Positions 17,270 through 21,238 of a DNA stretch of 21,238 nucleotides are shown piece by piece. Origin of the DNA: Discostella pseudostelligera. Taxonomy: Eukaryota; Bacillariophyta; Thalassiosirophyceae; Thalassiosirales; Thalassiosiraceae. Where the stretch lies: the NCBI GenBank assembly GCA_036940085.1, contig JALLBK010000929.1, positions 1 through 21,238 on the forward strand, given 5' to 3'. Made by a program: the position numbers and the translations under genes. Position 1 is the first letter of the stretch; the number at the start of each line of letters is the position of its first letter. The notes beneath the pieces are model-generated. The model was not told the DNA's origin and did not search any database. It saw only the letters and a list, made by a program, of their open reading frames with translations.

Positions 17270-17655
17270 AAAGTGATACCCCTCTTAAGCCCTCTTACCT
17301 CTTTCTTCCTTTATCCTTCATCCTTCATTCATCACCTGCGGCCGCCGAGACCTCACCATGGACTCCACTCCGATGGCCGCTCACCGGTCAATTCATTGAA
17401 TTGATCGATGGTTCTTGTTCATTCTGTTCGCTCAGTCAATGTAAATGTGCGACATGTTCGCTAGTTTTGTGGCGGCGGCTTAGGAATGCTTGGTGTCGTT
17501 TATCTGTAGAATTGGGCGAAGTTCATGTGGAGTAAGTGGTAGGAATTCATGTGATTTCTTGCACTAGCAATGCCTGTTCTTACTATCGCAACAATTGTGA
17601 TCATTCACATTTATACACTTATTATCATGACGACTATTCACTAACTTCTAATTGA
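17270..17655. other. Intergenic stretch without a supported gene
   Basis: Between the upstream region of the mitochondrial-type gene and the chitinase stop codon. A plus-strand open frame (17134-17535) ends in a Cys-rich stretch (CSFCSLSQCKCATC), and a CACCATGG at 17354-17361 starts only a 13-codon frame. Neither is enough to call a gene. The 120 bp before the chitinase stop is AT-rich and probably holds its 3' end. Confidence 0.4.
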
Positions 17656-20600
17656 TCAACTGCCACACTGAACATTAGCAGCCCATGTGCACACACCAAT
17701 GGTAACATCAAACAATGTACCCGGGACGCATGGCAATGGTGCACCCACAACTTCACCATTCTGACAATAAACATAGCTGATGCAGCCTTTTGTAGCATAA
17801 TATCCCGTATATTCGAGAGGACAATCTTCGTCTATGGCGGTGGCACCATTCTTGGGCATTACAATGGAATTCAATGGCGAATCGGCATCATCTCCGTTAG
17901 ATGTTGGTGCTGGTCGTCTACCACCTACATCACTCTCGCCTTCGTCGTTCTCGTCTACTTCTTCAACGGGAGGTTCATACTGGGACCAATCTACCGATTC
18001 GGGCTCGGCGGGAGCGTATTGATAGGTAGAATCTCTCAATGACCAATCAGGATCTCGCAATGTCGAACAATCCAAGTTGGGATCTTGTACCTTGTCATTT
18101 ACTGCGTCGATGAGCGGAGTCGACATTTGACCATTGCCGAGGTCGATCATATCACCAGAGATTTCCCAAATGAGGACTGTGGTGGGTGGGTAGACGGTGA
18201 TAACGGTTAGAGTGTGAGAATAAATGTCACTACAAGAGTACTGATCAGAATACAAGGCGCACAGACTTACATCCATTCATACCCCGTTCATTGGCATACT
18301 CCACCTTATCGCATATTGCACGAGCATCATCGTAACTAACCACGCCACCTCCATCTTCTTCATCAAACACGGCATACTGCGTTCGGGTCTTTTCATGCCG
18401 ATACGTTGTCATGTCCTTCAGCTTCGCTACAATATTGTAATACTGCGGACTTCCTTCATCCACATGATAATTAATATCATCGGCACCATCATGGAATTGT
18501 TTCATACCGGTAGCACCTTGGAAGGATCGTCCATAGAATGGCAATCCAAGATTCAATTTACTTAATGGAATGCCGGCCTCGACATAGGTGTCGACACAAC
18601 CATGAGCACTCCATCGCGGCTCCTTGTCGATCCAGCCCTGATCGAAGAGTGGAGCATTCGTGCCGGTTAATGAATCCCATGCACCATGCATATCATAACT
18701 CATTAAGTTGAATTCATCCAAGTAGGCACCTATCTGATCGAGTTGGATATAGGCAATCTTGTCCGGACCGCAGGGCAATGCTGCGGTCAATGGATAGTGT
18801 CGATTTGTGGAGGATCCTAATCGGTCGAGATGGGTTCGCACGGCCTTGAGGAGCAGGGTAAAGTTGACGGTGTCTTCGGGTGTACCAGAGTGATCTTTGT
18901 AGCCGGGGTATTCCCAATCGATATCGATGCCTATATTTGGTGTGAAACGAGAGAATGAGGAGAAAAAGAAAGAACGGCAAGCGTGTGAGCGACAGTTCCA
19001 AACATCTATCAACATGAATTTGCATCCAATCGTACGCACCATCAAATCCATACGCCACAATCAACTCGACACACTGCTTGGCAAACCGCTCTCGCAACTT
19101 ATCATCCGCGGCAATTGTTGGAAAATTATCACTCAATGTCCATCCACCAATACTGGGCATTACCTGCACCCCCGCCGTCTTTGCCAAATGGATCAACCCA
19201 AGATGCAATTCATGATAATTGCAATTCTTTTTGTTTGGTCCATCCCAGGAACATTTGTAATTGTCTCCTCCTCCTCCTCCTCCTTCGGCCATTCTCCTCC
19301 TCTTCTTCCGAGTACTAGTACCCGTGGTACCACCCTCCGCGGTACCAGCAGTAGTGACATAGGGTCCCCACAATATCTGAGGGTCACCCCATTCATCGGT
19401 ACCATACAAATTCCCATTTTCATCCGGTTGGAAGAATGCATAATGGATACGTGTGTACTTGGAATAATCGATGTTGCTGGGATCAGCGAATTTGTTTCGA
19501 TCGTACCATTGCCACGAGGCATAGTACCCAATGATTGTCTTTTGGTTGGTGGATGATGGAGAGGGTACGAAGGGTGCATTGGTCCAGGGTGGCAAGGTAG
19601 GGCTGAGGGTTGGTTTGGGCGGCATTGTCGGTGAGAGGGATGGTTGAAGGGTAGTGGTGGTGGACTCCTCGTCTTCGTTGATGATGATATTGCTGTTGTC
19701 GTTAATGTCCGATGGTTGGGTGCTGAATTCATCATTTTCATCGACAAGCTGAGTTGTCTCCTCCTCCTGCTGCTGTAACTCCTCCAGCTGCTCCTGTTGA
19801 GTGTCCATCCAGTTTGTCATTTCTTCACTTCCAACAGTAGAAGCAGCATCACCACCAGTAGTAGTAGTTGTACCAACAGCAGTCGCCGTCGTCGTACTAA
19901 ATGCAATCGTACTGTTCGTAGTCATACTGGTAGTAGAAGAAGTACCAGTGTCCTCATTCTCCTTCACTATATTGCATTTGGCAACAATGCCCTTAAAGCA
20001 TCCCATACTACCAGAACCACTACTGGTATTGCATTCTTCATAGGTACCACCGGGACACGGAATACAAGAGTTGGTAGCATCTTCGACGGAAGTACCGCAG
20101 TAGTAATTGTCTGGATTGATGATGTTACTGTTACTAATACTGCTGGTGGCGCTGCTGGTGGTGGCGGCAGGCGTTGTCTCTTTAGTGGCGATTGTGGCAG
20201 ATGTTGTCACTTTTGCTTCAACATTGGTGGTGGTGGTTGCGGCGGCAGTACTGGTTGCCGACATCGTTGTCGAGGCGGCAATTGAAATTGCCTCAAGAAC
20301 ACCAGCGGCATCATTGACGACTTCTTCTTCATCATCGGCAGCAATCACAACCTCTCCCTCTCCTTCGGCATCATCGACAACATCATCGGGAGGACAAACC
20401 ACCGTAGCTGCCCAATCACATATGCCCCCCTCGCCTATCTTGCCATTGTACAATAATCCATCGGGACAGGTCAATATCGAATCGACAGATCCATTGGTGC
20501 AATAGACATATTGGGTGCAGGCTGAGGCTGGCTTTAGAGAGAAGCCATTGTAGTTGGGTGGACAATCTTGTACTACAGCAGCATTTTCAGTGCTGGGAGA

Positions 20601-21080
20601 AATGGTAGTGGTGGTGGAGTTGGAGTTGGTGTCTGCCGCGATGACTACAGATGTAGATGACAGAAGTAATGCAGCTAGTACGACGTGATGCAGGAGAAAT
20701 TTGCTCCTCCATTGCTGTCGTTGCTGCCATTGGTGTCGGCAACGTGCATTGACCATTGAATCCAAATCATTGGGAGGCATTATGCTGCTCGTCATCGTCG
20801 TCGCCGTCGCCGTCTTGTATCCTTGGTTGGTGCACACCCGTTGTGTGCTATTGTGGCAGCATTCTCTGACTCTCTTCCCTCTACTGCCAATAGCCATTAT
20901 TTCATGCCGACTATCTAGAGGAGTATTATTTTCCATCAGCCGCCGCTCTCGTCGGATGAACGGCATGGCCGTGTCCAGTCCGCAGCCGCAGCTATCTAGC
21001 CCGCATTTATCCACACTGCATCGTGACTTCTTGTCTCCACTCTTCATGAAAGTGTTATTTTCTTGTAGGGCCAATGGCAT
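17656..21080 (-). CDS. Secreted GH18 chitinase with two CBM14 chitin-binding domains, three exons
   Basis: Hydrolyses beta-1,4 links of chitin, probably outside the cell or at the wall. Exons on the minus strand are 21080-19040, 18930-18271 and 18176-17656. The introns of 109 and 94 bp are both GT-AG, and the spliced length is divisible by three (1,073 residues). Order: hydrophobic signal (127-149, FLLHHVVLAALLLSSTSVVIA); CBM14 with six Cys (173, 188, 194, 205, 221, 229); Thr/Ala linker; a second six-Cys box (328-369); a Gln/Glu and Pro/Ser/Thr linker; GH18 from about 514; CBM14 at 1018-1072 (Cys 1019, 1032, 1038, 1050, 1063, 1071). GH18 signs are SIGGW (643-647), DGIDIDWE (680-687) with catalytic Glu687, MSYD (757-760) and the late Trp904. 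All catalytic residues are present, so activity is likely. Residues 573-610 form an insert with RKKRRR and poly-Gly. The first 108 residues precede the signal; Met109 (ATG at 20756) would give a cleaner signal peptide, so the start is uncertain. Confidence 0.93.
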
Positions 21081-21238
21081 GGGGGTTGCTGTGGTCGTTT
21101 TACCTGTGCAGGGCAGCCTATGATCTGGTCGTTTTGTGGAAAGTGGGCTGTGCTATTTGAGAAATGGTTCGGCTGGGGGCTCTTCTAATTCTAAAAGTTG
21201 GGGGCCATGGCGGGAAGGAAGAATGTGGCGGGAAGTGT
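21081..21238. promoter_or_regulatory. Chitinase upstream region with two GGCGGGAA motifs
   Basis: GGCGGGAA occurs at 21209-21216 and 21227-21234, reading TTCCCGCC towards the chitinase gene and about 130-155 bp before the ATG at 21080. A CAG/GTAAAA at about 21100-21112 on the minus strand could be a 5'-leader splice donor, but no acceptor can be fixed. The window ends here, so the promoter is incomplete. Confidence 0.45.

Noticed and set aside
17134..17535. Plus-strand frame ending in a Cys-rich CSFCSLSQCKCATC stretch, or a small spliced gene from CACCATGG at 17354
   Set aside because: The ATG lies in the other gene's leader, and the CACCATGG frame is only 13 codons. A 49-bp intron could be imagined but nothing supports it.
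19193..20505. Other long open frames across the chitinase linkers
   Set aside because: They arise from Thr/Ser/Gly-biased codons of the chitinase read in other frames. The chitinase frame has complete domain evidence.
1..21238. tRNA, rRNA, CRISPR array, or bacterial defence or biosynthetic cluster
   Set aside because: No cloverleaf, rRNA core, spaced identical repeats or operon-like gene runs were seen. Introns and targeting leaders indicate a eukaryotic nuclear region.

Overview
The window looks like nuclear DNA of a diatom, most likely a centric one. The evidence is short GT-AG introns (68-109 bp) in two genes, a plastid-type bipartite leader with the F-containing cleavage context used by diatoms, a GH18 chitinase flanked by peritrophin-type chitin-binding domains, and a Copia-type retroelement whose gag resembles diatom CoDi elements. 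The lineage call is inference; no marker gene is present.

Left part (1 to about 8.3 kb) is a gene-poor graveyard. It holds one decayed plus-strand coding segment (1284-2382), three pairs of diverged local repeats (382-549; 2432-2640 with 2970-3158; 3554-3681 with 3803-3927), a long compound microsatellite (4463-4681), and a broken minus-strand gene split by a retrotransposon. The retrotransposon (4809-7145, plus strand) keeps a short 5' LTR, an intact gag ORF, and a frameshifted protease to pre-integrase region. It then stops abruptly. Its two edges are flanked by the same 5 bases (CTCAG), and the minus-strand reading frame on both sides joins in phase through that 5-mer. The element therefore landed inside a minus-strand coding sequence that encodes an acidic-tailed protein of unknown function.

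Right part (8.3 to 21.2 kb) is compact, ordinary gene space with five genes. They are an unrecognised 368-residue protein (plus), a four-exon P1B-1 copper-transporting ATPase (minus, 1,292 residues), a plastid-lumen FKBP-like protein (plus), a protein of unknown function with a mitochondrial-type presequence (minus), and a three-exon secreted chitinase with architecture CBM14 / Cys-rich box / GH18 / CBM14 (minus, 1,073 residues). Genes converge with 60-158 bp between stop codons and diverge from shared promoters of about 500 bp.

Four promoter regions on the right carry paired GGCGGGAA-like (E2F-type) motifs: upstream of the 368-residue protein, between the copper ATPase and FKBP genes, upstream of the mitochondrial-type protein, and upstream of the chitinase. 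The first of these also has a duplicated module combining the motif with a CACGTG-type box. I see no evidence that the five genes form one pathway, and no tRNA, rRNA, CRISPR or bacterial-type operon.
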